This document shows, piece after piece, positions 35,091 through 44,019 of a DNA stretch of 64,000 nt (the first letter of the stretch is position 1; each line of letters starts with the position of its first letter). The notes beneath the pieces were generated by a model. That model had not been told where the DNA came from, did not search any database, and was given only the letters and a program-made list of their open reading frames with translations. The stretch spans positions 124,001 to 188,000 of the forward strand of contig NZ_VANR01000001.1 in NCBI RefSeq assembly GCF_005885675.1. The letters run 5' to 3'. This DNA is from Polaribacter aestuariivivens (GTDB lineage: Bacteria > Bacteroidota > Bacteroidia > Flavobacteriales > Flavobacteriaceae). Position numbers and translations under genes: made by a program.

Positions 35091-35984
35091 ATGACTCTCG
35101 TAATTTTAGCAGCTGGTTTGGGCAGTAGATATGGTGGCTTAAAACAATTAGATATTATAGGCGAATTTAATGAAACAATCATAGATTTTTCTTTATTTGA
35201 TGCAATAGATGCTGGTTTTAAAAATGTAGTTTTTATTGTAAGAGAACAGATTTTAAATCAGGTAAAAGAATTTTATCTATCTAAATTAGAAGGTAAAATT
35301 AACGTAACTTTTGTTTGTCAAGAAGTTACTAAAATTCCAAATAATTTCAAACCAAACTCAAGAGTAAAACCATGGGGAACTGCTCATGCACTTCTAATGG
35401 CTAAAGGTGTTGTTAAAACTAATTTTTGCGTAATAAACGCAGACGATTTTTACGGAAAAGATGCTTTTTTACAAATGATTAACTTTTTAAAAGGAACCAA
35501 AAAAAATACTTTTAACTATGCTATGATTGGTTATTTAGTAAAAAACACATTATCAAAAAAAGGTACAGTTTCTAGAGGAGAATGTACAAAAAATAAAGAT
35601 AATTATTTAAAAAAAATTATTGAAAGAACTGATATTTTCGCAAAAAATAATAACATTTATTATACTGAAAATAACCTAGAAATTCAATTAAAAGAAAATA
35701 CCATTGCATCTATGAATTTTTGGGGCTTTACAACTACTATTTTCAGTGAAATTGAAAAACAGTTTCAAGAATTTTTGAGTAAAAACTACAAAGAGCAAAA
35801 GAAAGAATTTTATTTACCATTAGTTATAAATAATTTAATTACAACAAAAAAAGCTACTGTAAAAATTTTAGAAACAGAATCTAACTGGATGGGGGTTACC
35901 TATATAGAAGACAAAAAAACAGTAGTTAATAACATAAAAAAGCTTAAAGAAAACAACATTTATCCTACAAAATTATGGGATTAA
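35091..35984 (+). CDS. Sugar-1-phosphate nucleotidyltransferase
   Basis: 297 residues. The N-terminal nucleotide-binding signature is LAAGLGSRYGGLKQL (6-20), and the metal-binding Asp is in NADDFYGKDAF near 117-127. It couples NTP and a hexose-1-phosphate to an NDP-sugar. The position between GH109 and a NahK-like kinase suggests HexNAc-1-phosphate (GalNAc-1-P) as substrate (inference). It overlaps the kinase gene by 10 bp. Confidence 0.85.
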   Translation: MTLVILAAGLGSRYGGLKQLDIIGEFNETIIDFSLFDAIDAGFKNVVFIVREQILNQVKEFYLSKLEGKINVTFVCQEVTKIPNNFKPNSRVKPWGTAHALLMAKGVVKTNFCVINADDFYGKDAFLQMINFLKGTKKNTFNYAMIGYLVKNTLSKKGTVSRGECTKNKDNYLKKIIERTDIFAKNNNIYYTENNLEIQLKENTIASMNFWGFTTTIFSEIEKQFQEFLSKNYKEQKKEFYLPLVINNLITTKKATVKILETESNWMGVTYIEDKKTVVNNIKKLKENNIYPTKLWD

Positions 35985-37042
35985 AAAGTCAGCTTCAAAA
36001 TATTTTTGAACAATTCAATGTAAGTGAAAAATTTACTGATTTTCAAATATTTTACTCTGGGCACATTAATAATACCTACTTAATTTTAACTAAAGAAAAG
36101 CTGAATTATGTACTCCAAAAAATTAATGGAAATGTATTTAAAAAAGCTAAAGAAGTTATAGAAAACAAAGTGAAAGTGACTTCTTTTTTACAAAATTCAA
36201 ACTATAAGACATTAGAATATATAAAATCTAAAAACGGTAATTTTTACATAAAAGACTTAGAAAATAATTATTGGAATTTATGTTATTATATAAAAAACTC
36301 GCAAACGTTTACGCAAGTAACATCTTTTAAAATATCTTTTGAAGCAGGTAAAATAACAGGTGGTTTTCTAACAAAAATGAGAGATTTTGAAGAGACCTTA
36401 GTAGATATTTTACCAAAATTTCACAACATGTCTTTTCGATTTTTACAATTTGAAGAAGCTCTAAAAAATGCTTCTTCTAAAAGAGAAGAAACGGCTTTAG
36501 AATGGATAAATTTTTGCATTTCTAAAAAAGAAGAAATGACAATACTTGACAAAGCAATTTTGAATAAAGAAATTCCTTTAAGAGTAATTCACAGTGATAC
36601 TAAAATTTCTAATATTTTATTTGATAAAAATGAAAAAGCGATCTGTTTAATAGATCTAGATACTGTTATGAAAGGCGTTCTTCATTTTGATTATGGTGAC
36701 GCGCTTAGAACTATCTGTAATACTGCAAAAGAAGATGAGAAAAATAGCAAACTTATTAATTTTAATTTCAATTATTTTAAAAACTACACAAAAGGTTTTT
36801 TAGAATCTACAGGAAATCAACTCACAAAAAATGAGTTAAAATACCTATCTATCAGCCCCAAAATCATAACATTTATTATGGGACTTCGTTTTTTAACAGA
36901 TTATTTAAATAATGATGTTTATTATAAAACAGAGTATAAAGAACACAATTTAATTAGGGCTAAAAATCAATTTATTTTAGTAAATAAAATTCTTGAAAAT
37001 CAAGAAAAAATAGAAAACTTCATTCAAAAAACAACATCTTAA
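35975..37042 (+). CDS. APH-fold sugar kinase, N-acetylhexosamine 1-kinase (NahK)-like
   Basis: 355 residues. The catalytic loop is HSDTKISNILF (206-216, with Asp208 and Asn213) and the metal-binding motif is LIDLDT (225-230). The start, YSGHINNTYLI, resembles the phosphate-binding hairpin of NahK and homoserine-kinase-like enzymes. In Bifidobacterium NahK phosphorylates GalNAc/GlcNAc at C1. Overlap with the nucleotidyltransferase implies coupled translation. The sugar specificity is not proven. Confidence 0.8.
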   Translation: MGLKSQLQNIFEQFNVSEKFTDFQIFYSGHINNTYLILTKEKLNYVLQKINGNVFKKAKEVIENKVKVTSFLQNSNYKTLEYIKSKNGNFYIKDLENNYWNLCYYIKNSQTFTQVTSFKISFEAGKITGGFLTKMRDFEETLVDILPKFHNMSFRFLQFEEALKNASSKREETALEWINFCISKKEEMTILDKAILNKEIPLRVIHSDTKISNILFDKNEKAICLIDLDTVMKGVLHFDYGDALRTICNTAKEDEKNSKLINFNFNYFKNYTKGFLESTGNQLTKNELKYLSISPKIITFIMGLRFLTDYLNNDVYYKTEYKEHNLIRAKNQFILVNKILENQEKIENFIQKTTS

Positions 37043-37096
37043 AAAGTTGTAAATTTTAATCTGCCATCTTGTCACAAAACTCTTTTTGGTATTTTT

Positions 37097-37130
37097 TTTG
37101 ACTATTGTGTTAACACAATTAATAATTTAA
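37097..37130 (+). promoter_or_regulatory. htpG promoter with a perfect 16-bp palindrome in the spacer
   Basis: TTTG (37097-37100) and a weak TAATTTAA (37123-37130) frame the perfect palindrome ATTGTGTTAACACAAT (37104-37119). A regulator bound there would compete with the sigma factor. It is not a CIRCE element. Confidence 0.5.
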
Positions 37131-37146
37131 TTAAAATAAATATAAA

Positions 37147-39054
37147 ATGGCAAAAGGAAACATTAATGTATCAGTAGAAAATATTTTTCCACTGATTAAA
37201 AAATTCTTGTATTCTGATCACGAAATCTTTTTACGTGAATTAATTTCAAACGGAACAGATGCAACTACAAAATTAAAACACCTAATTTCTATTGGTGAAG
37301 CTAAAACCGAATTAGGTGATGCTAAAATTGAAATTAGCTTAGATAAAGACGCAAAAACCTTGACAATTAAAGACCAAGGTTTAGGAATGACAATGGATGA
37401 AGTTGAAAAATACATCAACCAAATTGCATTTTCTGGTGCCGAAGAATTTTTAGAAAAGTATAAAGATGATAAAAACGACACAGGTGTAATTGGGCATTTT
37501 GGTCTTGGTTTTTACTCAGCGTTTATGGTCGCAGAAAAGGTAGAAATTTTCACAAAATCTTTTAAAGACGAACCTGCAGCACATTGGACTTGTGATGGTT
37601 CTCCAGAATATACTTTAGTTGAACACGATAAAAAGGATAGAGGAACAGAAATTGTTTTACATATCGCTGACGATTCTACCGAATTTTTAGAAGAAGGTAA
37701 AATTAGAGGTTTGTTAACAAAGTATAATCGTTTTAATCAAGTACCAATTAAATTTGGAACTAAAAAAGTAAACGACCCAACTCACGAACCAAAGACTACC
37801 AAAGATAAAGACGGTAAAGAAACTACAGAACCTCACAGACAAATTGAGGTTGATGATATTATAAATAATACAAATCCTGCTTGGACAAAAGCTCCTGCAG
37901 ATTTAGAAAAGGAAGATTATGATAATTTCTATAGAGAATTGTATCCAATGCAATTTGAAGAGTCATTATTTCATATTCACTTAAATGTTGATTATCCTTT
38001 TAATTTAACAGGAATTTTATTTTTCCCTAAGTTATCTCAAAACTTAGATATGCAAAAAGATAAAATTCAATTATACCAAAATCAAGTTTTTGTAACAGAT
38101 AATGTAGAAGGAATTGTACCTGACTTTTTACAAATGCTAAAAGGTGTTATTGATTCTCCAGACATTCCTTTAAACGTTTCTAGATCTTATTTACAAGCAG
38201 ATGGTGCTGTAAAAAAGATTTCTGGCTACATTACCAAAAAAGTTGCTGATAAATTATCATCATTATTTAAAAAAGATCGTGAAGATTTTGAGAAAAAATG
38301 GAACGATATTAAAGTAATTATAGAATATGGAATGCTGTCTGAAGACAAGTTTTTTGACAAAGCCAAAAAATTTGCTTTATATCCAACTGTAGACGATTCT
38401 TTTTTCACTTTTGATGAATTTATTGAAAAAACAAAAGACAATCAAACAGATAAAGACGGAAACCACGTTATTTTATACGCAGCAAATAAAGATGCGCAAC
38501 ACAGTTATATACAAGATGCAAAAGCAAAAGGATATGAAGTGCTTCTTTTAGATTCGCCAATCATATCTCATTTAATGCAAAAGTTAGAAGGTGGAGATGG
38601 TAAAATAAAATTTACAAGAGTAGATGCAGATCATGTAGATAATTTAATTAAGAAAGACGAAAATGTAATTTCTAAATTATCTGACGAAGAAAAAGAAAAA
38701 TTAAAACCAGTTATTGAAAACGCTGTAAATTCTAAATCATATACAGTTCAGTTAGAAGCTATGGACTCTAACGCATCACCGTTTTTAATTACAGTTCCAG
38801 AATTTATGCGTAGAATGAAAGAAATGCAAGCTTCTGGTGGTGGTGGAATGATGGGAATGGGTAATTTTCCAGACATGTACAATTTAGTTGTAAATACGAA
38901 TAGTCCATTGGTTTCAGAAATTTTAGCAGCAGATGAAGACAAACAAAAAGAGTTAATTTCTCAAGCTTTTGATTTGGCTAAATTATCTCAAAACCTTTTA
39001 CATGGTGAAGAATTAACAAAATTCATCAAAAGAAGTTATGAATTAATTAAATAA
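37147..39054 (+). CDS. htpG: Molecular chaperone HtpG (bacterial Hsp90)
   Basis: 635 residues. The GHKL ATPase domain shows DHEIFLRELISNGTDA (about 24-39, N-box), IKDQGLGMT (motif II) and GHFGLGFYSAFMVA (about 117-130, ATP lid). The middle and C-terminal dimerisation domains follow, with a Gly/Met-rich loop (GGGGMMGMG) near 565. It is an ATP-dependent foldase for stress-damaged proteins. It carries a palindrome in its promoter that may be an operator. Confidence 0.96.
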   Translation: MAKGNINVSVENIFPLIKKFLYSDHEIFLRELISNGTDATTKLKHLISIGEAKTELGDAKIEISLDKDAKTLTIKDQGLGMTMDEVEKYINQIAFSGAEEFLEKYKDDKNDTGVIGHFGLGFYSAFMVAEKVEIFTKSFKDEPAAHWTCDGSPEYTLVEHDKKDRGTEIVLHIADDSTEFLEEGKIRGLLTKYNRFNQVPIKFGTKKVNDPTHEPKTTKDKDGKETTEPHRQIEVDDIINNTNPAWTKAPADLEKEDYDNFYRELYPMQFEESLFHIHLNVDYPFNLTGILFFPKLSQNLDMQKDKIQLYQNQVFVTDNVEGIVPDFLQMLKGVIDSPDIPLNVSRSYLQADGAVKKISGYITKKVADKLSSLFKKDREDFEKKWNDIKVIIEYGMLSEDKFFDKAKKFALYPTVDDSFFTFDEFIEKTKDNQTDKDGNHVILYAANKDAQHSYIQDAKAKGYEVLLLDSPIISHLMQKLEGGDGKIKFTRVDADHVDNLIKKDENVISKLSDEEKEKLKPVIENAVNSKSYTVQLEAMDSNASPFLITVPEFMRRMKEMQASGGGGMMGMGNFPDMYNLVVNTNSPLVSEILAADEDKQKELISQAFDLAKLSQNLLHGEELTKFIKRSYELIK

Positions 39055-39093
39055 TTATTTTGCTACTTTCATACTGGTAGAAATCAACAAAAC

Positions 39094-39128
39094 AAAAACC
39101 TTTTTGCAAAAACAAAAAGGTTTTTTTG
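39094..39128 (+). terminator. Intrinsic terminator after htpG
   Basis: AAAAACCTTTTT, short loop, AAAAAGGTTTTTTT. Confidence 0.85.
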
Positions 39129-39171
39129 TTTTTTAAATGTAACTTTGATTAAACACAAATAACTTACAAAA

Positions 39172-39984
39172 ATGATTATAGACGTTCATACACACATTAA
39201 TAATTATCATGAAGATAAAGTAACATCTATAAACGAAAGTTTAGATTTACTTACAAAAAACATGAACGAAAACAATGTAGATTATGCACTAATTTTATCT
39301 TCTTACAAGGTTAACGAACACAGACCAAGCACTAAACAAGTTGTAGAAGCTGTAAAAGGCTATAAAAACTTAGGCGTTGTAGCAGGTATTAGTTATTTGC
39401 ACTACAACTATAAAGATGTTATAGAAATTAGTAAGTATTTGTCTGAAGGCCACATCAAAGGATTAAAGTTTTATCCTGGTTATGAACCTTTTTACCCAAA
39501 TGATATTCGTTTTAAATTAATATATGAAATGGCTATTGAGTATGATGTTCCTGTAATGTTTCATTCTGGTGATACGTATGCTCCAACTGGAAAAGTAAAA
39601 TACTCTCACCCTTTACATATTGATGATTTAGCTGTAGATTACCCAGACTTAAAAATCGTAATTTGTCATGTTGGTAACCCTTGGATTAAAGATTGTATGG
39701 AAGTAGTTTATAAAAATAAAAATGTTTTTGCAGACATTTCTGGACTAGTTTTAGGTGACTTTAATGAAAAGTTTGAACGCTACATGAAAAAAGAAATTGA
39801 AGAAATGATTACGTATGCTGGTGACCCAAAATATTTACTTTATGGTACAGATTGGCCAATATCTAACATGAAATCGTATTTAAAGTTTATGAATCAATTA
39901 GATTTAGCTGAGGAGAAAAAAGAATTAATTCTATGGAAAAATGCTGCAGAACTTTTTAAAATAAATGTAAACGATTTAAAATAA
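39172..39984 (+). CDS. Amidohydrolase-2 family TIM-barrel hydrolase
   Basis: 270 residues. Metal ligands are HTHIN at 6-10, a middle His in FHSGDTYAP and CHVGNPW, and the final Asp in LLYGTDWPISN near 224-234. It resembles ACMSD-like decarboxylases/hydrolases; the substrate is unknown. It is a single-gene transcript, flanked by the htpG terminator and a 200-bp gap with no further feature. Confidence 0.85.
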   Translation: MIIDVHTHINNYHEDKVTSINESLDLLTKNMNENNVDYALILSSYKVNEHRPSTKQVVEAVKGYKNLGVVAGISYLHYNYKDVIEISKYLSEGHIKGLKFYPGYEPFYPNDIRFKLIYEMAIEYDVPVMFHSGDTYAPTGKVKYSHPLHIDDLAVDYPDLKIVICHVGNPWIKDCMEVVYKNKNVFADISGLVLGDFNEKFERYMKKEIEEMITYAGDPKYLLYGTDWPISNMKSYLKFMNQLDLAEEKKELILWKNAAELFKINVNDLK

Positions 39985-40184
39985 AACTAACTCAAAAAGC
40001 TACTTTACCTAAAAAACAAACTAGTTAACTCAATATAACTTTCTTGTTAATAATCTAAAATGACTTTCAATGAAATTATAGCCAGTTGTATAGTACATGT
40101 TACAAATTAATTTTTTTGTTACTATTTCCATTTTATCAACTTAAAAATAAATAGTAGTTTTATATCGTTTTAAAAACGAAACGT

Positions 40185-41072
40185 ATGAAATGGAGAAATA
40201 GAAGAAAAAGTACTAACGTAGAAGATAGAAGAGGAATGTCTTCTGGTAGAAATTCTGGTGGCGGACTTAACCCAATGTTAATTGGTTTATTATTAAAATT
40301 AGTTACCTCTAAAAAAGGGTTACTAATTGTAGGTGTGGTTGTTGCAATTATGTATTTTACAGGCAACAATCCTTTAAATTTCTTAACAGGAAATAACAGT
40401 AATCAAATACAAAATACTACATACAAAGGTACTGCTAAAGAAAACGAGCTTGCCGAATTTAGCAACCAAGTTTTAAGAGATACTGAAGATGTTTGGAATG
40501 GTTTATTAAGTAATTACCAAGAACCTAAATTGGTTTTATTTACAAACGCTGTTTCTTCTGCATGTGGTTCTGCTTCAAGTGCTACAGGACCTTTTTACTG
40601 TCCTGGAGATAATAAAATTTATATAGATTTAAGCTTTTTTGATGAAATGGCAAGAAAACTAAATGCTCCTGGTGATTTTGCACAAGCCTACGTAATTGCT
40701 CACGAAGTTGGGCATCACATTCAAAATTTAACAGGAATCAGTAGAAAAGTACAATCTATGAGAGGTAAAATTAGCAAAACAGAATACAACAAATTATCTG
40801 TTATGTTAGAATTACAAGCAGACTTTTACGCAGGTGTTTGGGCACACCATTCTCAAAGAAACAATTTAATTTTAGATGATAATGACTTGCAAGAAGCCTT
40901 AAATGCGGCAAATGCTATTGGAGATGATCGACTTCAAAAAAAATCTACAGGAAGAGTTGTACCAGATTCTTTTACACACGGAACCTCTGCACAAAGAATG
41001 CGTTGGTTTAAAAAAGGTTTTGATACTGGCGATATTAATCAAGGTGATACTTTTAACGCAAAGACACTATAA
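40185..41072 (+). CDS. Neutral zinc metallopeptidase (YpfJ/KPN_02809 family)
   Basis: 295 residues. An N-terminal Arg-rich segment (MKWRNRRKS) and one membrane helix (about 45-58) place it in the inner membrane with the catalytic part outside. Zinc motif HEVGHH (173-178) and a later Glu in LELQADFYAGVWAHH. It also has the conserved ACGSASSATGPFYCPGD. Physiological substrates are unknown. Followed after 8 bp by a GNAT gene. Confidence 0.92.
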   Translation: MKWRNRRKSTNVEDRRGMSSGRNSGGGLNPMLIGLLLKLVTSKKGLLIVGVVVAIMYFTGNNPLNFLTGNNSNQIQNTTYKGTAKENELAEFSNQVLRDTEDVWNGLLSNYQEPKLVLFTNAVSSACGSASSATGPFYCPGDNKIYIDLSFFDEMARKLNAPGDFAQAYVIAHEVGHHIQNLTGISRKVQSMRGKISKTEYNKLSVMLELQADFYAGVWAHHSQRNNLILDDNDLQEALNAANAIGDDRLQKKSTGRVVPDSFTHGTSAQRMRWFKKGFDTGDINQGDTFNAKTL

Positions 41073-41080
41073 TTATTTAA

Positions 41081-41596
41081 ATGATTTCAATTAAAAAAGC
41101 AACTATTAAAGAAGTAACTGATTTAGCTTTAGTTGGTAAAAAAGCGTTTATAATTCCGCATAAAGATGCCATACCTTCTAAAATTATGGTAAATTACTTA
41201 AATCATAGTTTTAGTGAAAAAACGTTGTTAGAAGAAATTACGAACCCCAATTATCAATACAATTTAATATTTGTTGATGATAATTTAGCCGGATTTTCAA
41301 AAATTATTTTCAATCATAAAAACGATAATATTACACAAACAAATGTTACAAAAATGGAACGTTTGTATTTATTAGAAGAATATTATGGTTTAGGTTTAGG
41401 AAACAAGTTATTTCAGCACAACTTACATCTAGCAAAAGAACAAAATCAAAATGGAATTTGGTTATACGTTTGGATAAAAAATTTTAGAGCCTTAGAGTTT
41501 TACAAAAAAGTTGGTTTTAAAAAAATTGCTATGTACGATTTTCCTATTTCTGAAACGGAAAAAAGACCAAATGATGTTTTATACTTAAAATTTTAA
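41081..41596 (+). CDS. GNAT family N-acetyltransferase
   Basis: 171 residues, standard GNAT length. MERLYLLEEYYGLGLGNKLF (about 93-112) is the acetyl-CoA loop and WLYVWIKNFRALEFYKKVGF (about 129-148) is the C-terminal core. It resembles polyamine/amino-acid acetyltransferases of the RimI type. It is co-directional with the zinc peptidase, 8 bp apart. Confidence 0.88.
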   Translation: MISIKKATIKEVTDLALVGKKAFIIPHKDAIPSKIMVNYLNHSFSEKTLLEEITNPNYQYNLIFVDDNLAGFSKIIFNHKNDNITQTNVTKMERLYLLEEYYGLGLGNKLFQHNLHLAKEQNQNGIWLYVWIKNFRALEFYKKVGFKKIAMYDFPISETEKRPNDVLYLKF

Positions 41597-41671
41597 TATC
41601 GTTAAACCTTATTCGGTTTGAGTTAACCTTCACTTTAATCATAAGCTATCTTTGTAAAGAAGATATAAATT

Positions 41672-42457
41672 ATGAAAAAAACAGCATTAATTACAGGAGC
41701 AAGTAGTGGTATTGGAAAAGAGTTTGCAAAAATTCACGCAAAAACAGGTGGAAACTTAGTGATTGTGGCTAGAAGTAAAGACAAACTTTTAGAATTGAAA
41801 GAATCACTAGAAAAAGAATATGACATTCACGTAAGTGTTATTGAAAAAGATTTAACTGAAAAAAATGCTGCACAAGAAATTTACAATTTTGTAAAATATA
41901 GTAAAATTGAAATCGACTATTTAATAAACAATGCTGGTTTTGGAGGTATTGGAAAATTTCATGAAAGAGAGCTAGAAAAAGATATAAATATGATTCAGTT
42001 AAACATTGTTGCGCTAACAGCTTTAACACATGTTTTTTTACCAGATTTCGTAAAAAGAAACAGTGGTAAAATATTAAATGTATCATCTACCGCAAGTTTA
42101 ATGGCAGGTCCAATGCAAGCAGTTTATTTTGCAACAAAAGCGTATGTAACTTCATTTAGTAATGCAATTGCTGAAGAATTGGCAGATACAAACATCACTG
42201 TAACCACATTAATGCCAGGAGCTACAGAAACTGATTTTGGAAAAACTTCTGGAATGGATAAAACTTCTTTATTTAAAAACACTGCAGATGCAAATGCTGT
42301 TGCAACTGACGGTTACAATGCAATGCTAAATGGAGATTTAGATGTAATCTCAGGAGTAAGCTTTTCACAAAAAGTAATGATGAAAGCAATACCTTTTACA
42401 CCAAAAAAAATATTACTAAAACAAGTTAAAAAAATGCAAGATCCTAGCAATAGCTAA
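41672..42457 (+). CDS. Short-chain dehydrogenase/reductase
   Basis: 261 residues, classical SDR: TGASSGIG (8-15), NNAG (86-89), catalytic Ser139, Tyr152 and Lys156 (YFATK). It is NAD(P)-dependent; the substrate is unknown. A consensus-like TATCTTTG at 41647-41654 lies just upstream, and a terminator follows. Confidence 0.92.
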   Translation: MKKTALITGASSGIGKEFAKIHAKTGGNLVIVARSKDKLLELKESLEKEYDIHVSVIEKDLTEKNAAQEIYNFVKYSKIEIDYLINNAGFGGIGKFHERELEKDINMIQLNIVALTALTHVFLPDFVKRNSGKILNVSSTASLMAGPMQAVYFATKAYVTSFSNAIAEELADTNITVTTLMPGATETDFGKTSGMDKTSLFKNTADANAVATDGYNAMLNGDLDVISGVSFSQKVMMKAIPFTPKKILLKQVKKMQDPSNS

Positions 42458-42479
42458 TTCTATAAAAAATATAACTCAT

Positions 42480-42511
42480 AAACCTTTCTGTTTTTCAGAG
42501 AGGTTTTTTGT
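42480..42511 (+). terminator. Intrinsic terminator after the SDR gene
   Basis: AAACCTTTCTG, loop TTTTT, CAGAGAGGTTTTTT (one wobble). Confidence 0.75.
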
Positions 42512-42542
42512 TTTTACTATCTTTGGTAAAAACAATTGTTTT

Positions 42543-43724
42543 ATGAAAAATATCATATTTATAACACTTTTAATTTCATCAACAATTTTTGGTCAAGTTG
42601 ATACAGAAGTTCATGTTTTTGACATCGAAAAAATTGAGAATGGATATAATTTAATAAATGGAAAAAACATTTCTAATAACAAGGGTTATGACAATCAACC
42701 TTCATTTTTTGATGATTACAGAGTCGTTTTCTCATCATTTAGAACTTTTAATGTAGATATTGCTTTGTATAATTTAAGAATGAATAATCCTGAATTGTAC
42801 TACATTTCTGAAACGCAATATGGTGGAGAATATTCTCCACAGAGAATTCCATATTCTAGTGATGTTTCTGCTGTAAGACTAAATAAAAGTGGTTTACAAC
42901 GTTTTTACAGGTATCATTTTAAAAGTAAAAAACATACTTTATTAATTGAAGATTTAAAAGTAGCCTACCCAACTTGGTATGACAGAAACACAGTAATAGC
43001 ATCTGTAATTGTAAATGATTCTCTAGAACTTTTCATTTGTGACATACCAAACAAAAAAAATATTTCGGTTGCTAAAAATGTAGGACGCTCTGTTCATAAA
43101 ATTCCAAATTCTGATTTGATAAGTTTTGTAAGTAAAGAAAACAAAGATTATTGGTTACTAAAATCATTAAACCCGAATACAAAAGAAATAAAAACAATTA
43201 CTTCGTTAGGCAAATCTGAAGATGTAACTTGGTTTCCAGATGGAACTTTATTAATATCTAAAGGAAAATCTATATATAAATTCAATCCAACAACTGATAA
43301 AAAACCAAGTTTATTTTATGCCTTTTCTGATGAAAACATCAACAATATCACTAGAATGGCAGTAAATAAATCAGGTACAAAAATAGCCATTGTTGCAGAA
43401 GTTTCTCCAAGACATTTGGCTCAAGAACAATTAGATGCTTATAATAACAGAGATATTGATGCTTTTTTAAAACCATTTGCAGATAATGTAAAAGTTTATA
43501 ATTTTCCGAATGAACTTAGTTATGAAGGTGTAACAAAAATGAGAGAACGTTATGAAAATTTCTTTAAAAACACAACAGATTTACATTGCGAATTGTTAAA
43601 TAGAATTGTTTATGAAAACAAGGTAATAGACCACGAATTAGTAACCGTTAATGGACAAAAATTTAAAGCAGTTGCTATTTACACCATCCAAAATGGTAAA
43701 ATTGCTTCTGTTACTTTCATGTAA
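42543..43724 (+). CDS. Secreted propeller / SnoaL-like fusion protein
   Basis: 393 residues with a signal peptide (MKNIIFITLLISSTIFGQ). Residues about 30-285 contain repeated TolB/PD40-like blades (DNQPSFFDDYRVVFSS, DVTWFPDGTLLISKG, INNITRMAVNKSGTKIAIV). Residues about 290-393 switch to an NTF2/SnoaL-like domain: LDAYNNRDIDAFLKPFADNV through VAIYTIQNGKIASVTFM. The combination is unusual. Role unknown. Confidence 0.75.
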   Translation: MKNIIFITLLISSTIFGQVDTEVHVFDIEKIENGYNLINGKNISNNKGYDNQPSFFDDYRVVFSSFRTFNVDIALYNLRMNNPELYYISETQYGGEYSPQRIPYSSDVSAVRLNKSGLQRFYRYHFKSKKHTLLIEDLKVAYPTWYDRNTVIASVIVNDSLELFICDIPNKKNISVAKNVGRSVHKIPNSDLISFVSKENKDYWLLKSLNPNTKEIKTITSLGKSEDVTWFPDGTLLISKGKSIYKFNPTTDKKPSLFYAFSDENINNITRMAVNKSGTKIAIVAEVSPRHLAQEQLDAYNNRDIDAFLKPFADNVKVYNFPNELSYEGVTKMRERYENFFKNTTDLHCELLNRIVYENKVIDHELVTVNGQKFKAVAIYTIQNGKIASVTFM

Positions 43725-43737
43725 ATTTTAAAAAACT

Positions 43738-44019
43738 ATAATAAACATTACGGATTTAAAAAAAGCCAAAAAAATTGCTGAAGATTTTTTGTTAGACTAT
43801 TTTCCTGAAGCAAAATCTATAAAATTAGAAGAAATTGAACTTACAGAAGATAAAGAGTTTTGGTATGTTACCTTAAGTTATTACGAGACAAAAAATCCAC
43901 CAGAAGAAAACTCCAATAACTTATCCAATTTTAAGAAAAAGTATTTGAAGTTTAAAATAGAAAACGAAACGTATATTGTATTTTATATGAAAACAAGAGA
44001 GTTTAAAACTCCTCTTTAG
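43738..44019 (+). CDS. Short conserved-looking protein with no canonical start codon
   Basis: The frame is open from a TAA at 43729 to a TAA ending at 44019. The predicted helix ITDLKKAKKIAEDFLLDYFP begins upstream of the first usable start (TTG at 43789), with only ATA or ATT available before it. The remainder (ELTEDKEFWYVTLSYYE, KKYLKFKIENETYIVFYMKT) looks like a real small beta-rich protein. It may use a rare start or have lost its start. It overlaps the 3' end of rluD by 17 bp, convergent. Confidence 0.45.
   Translation: MINITDLKKAKKIAEDFLLDYFPEAKSIKLEEIELTEDKEFWYVTLSYYETKNPPEENSNNLSNFKKKYLKFKIENETYIVFYMKTREFKTPL

Noticed and set aside
39985..40184. Possible small RNA or gene in the 200-bp gap before the zinc peptidase
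   Set aside because: No ORF, stable hairpin or repeat was seen; AT-rich gap only.
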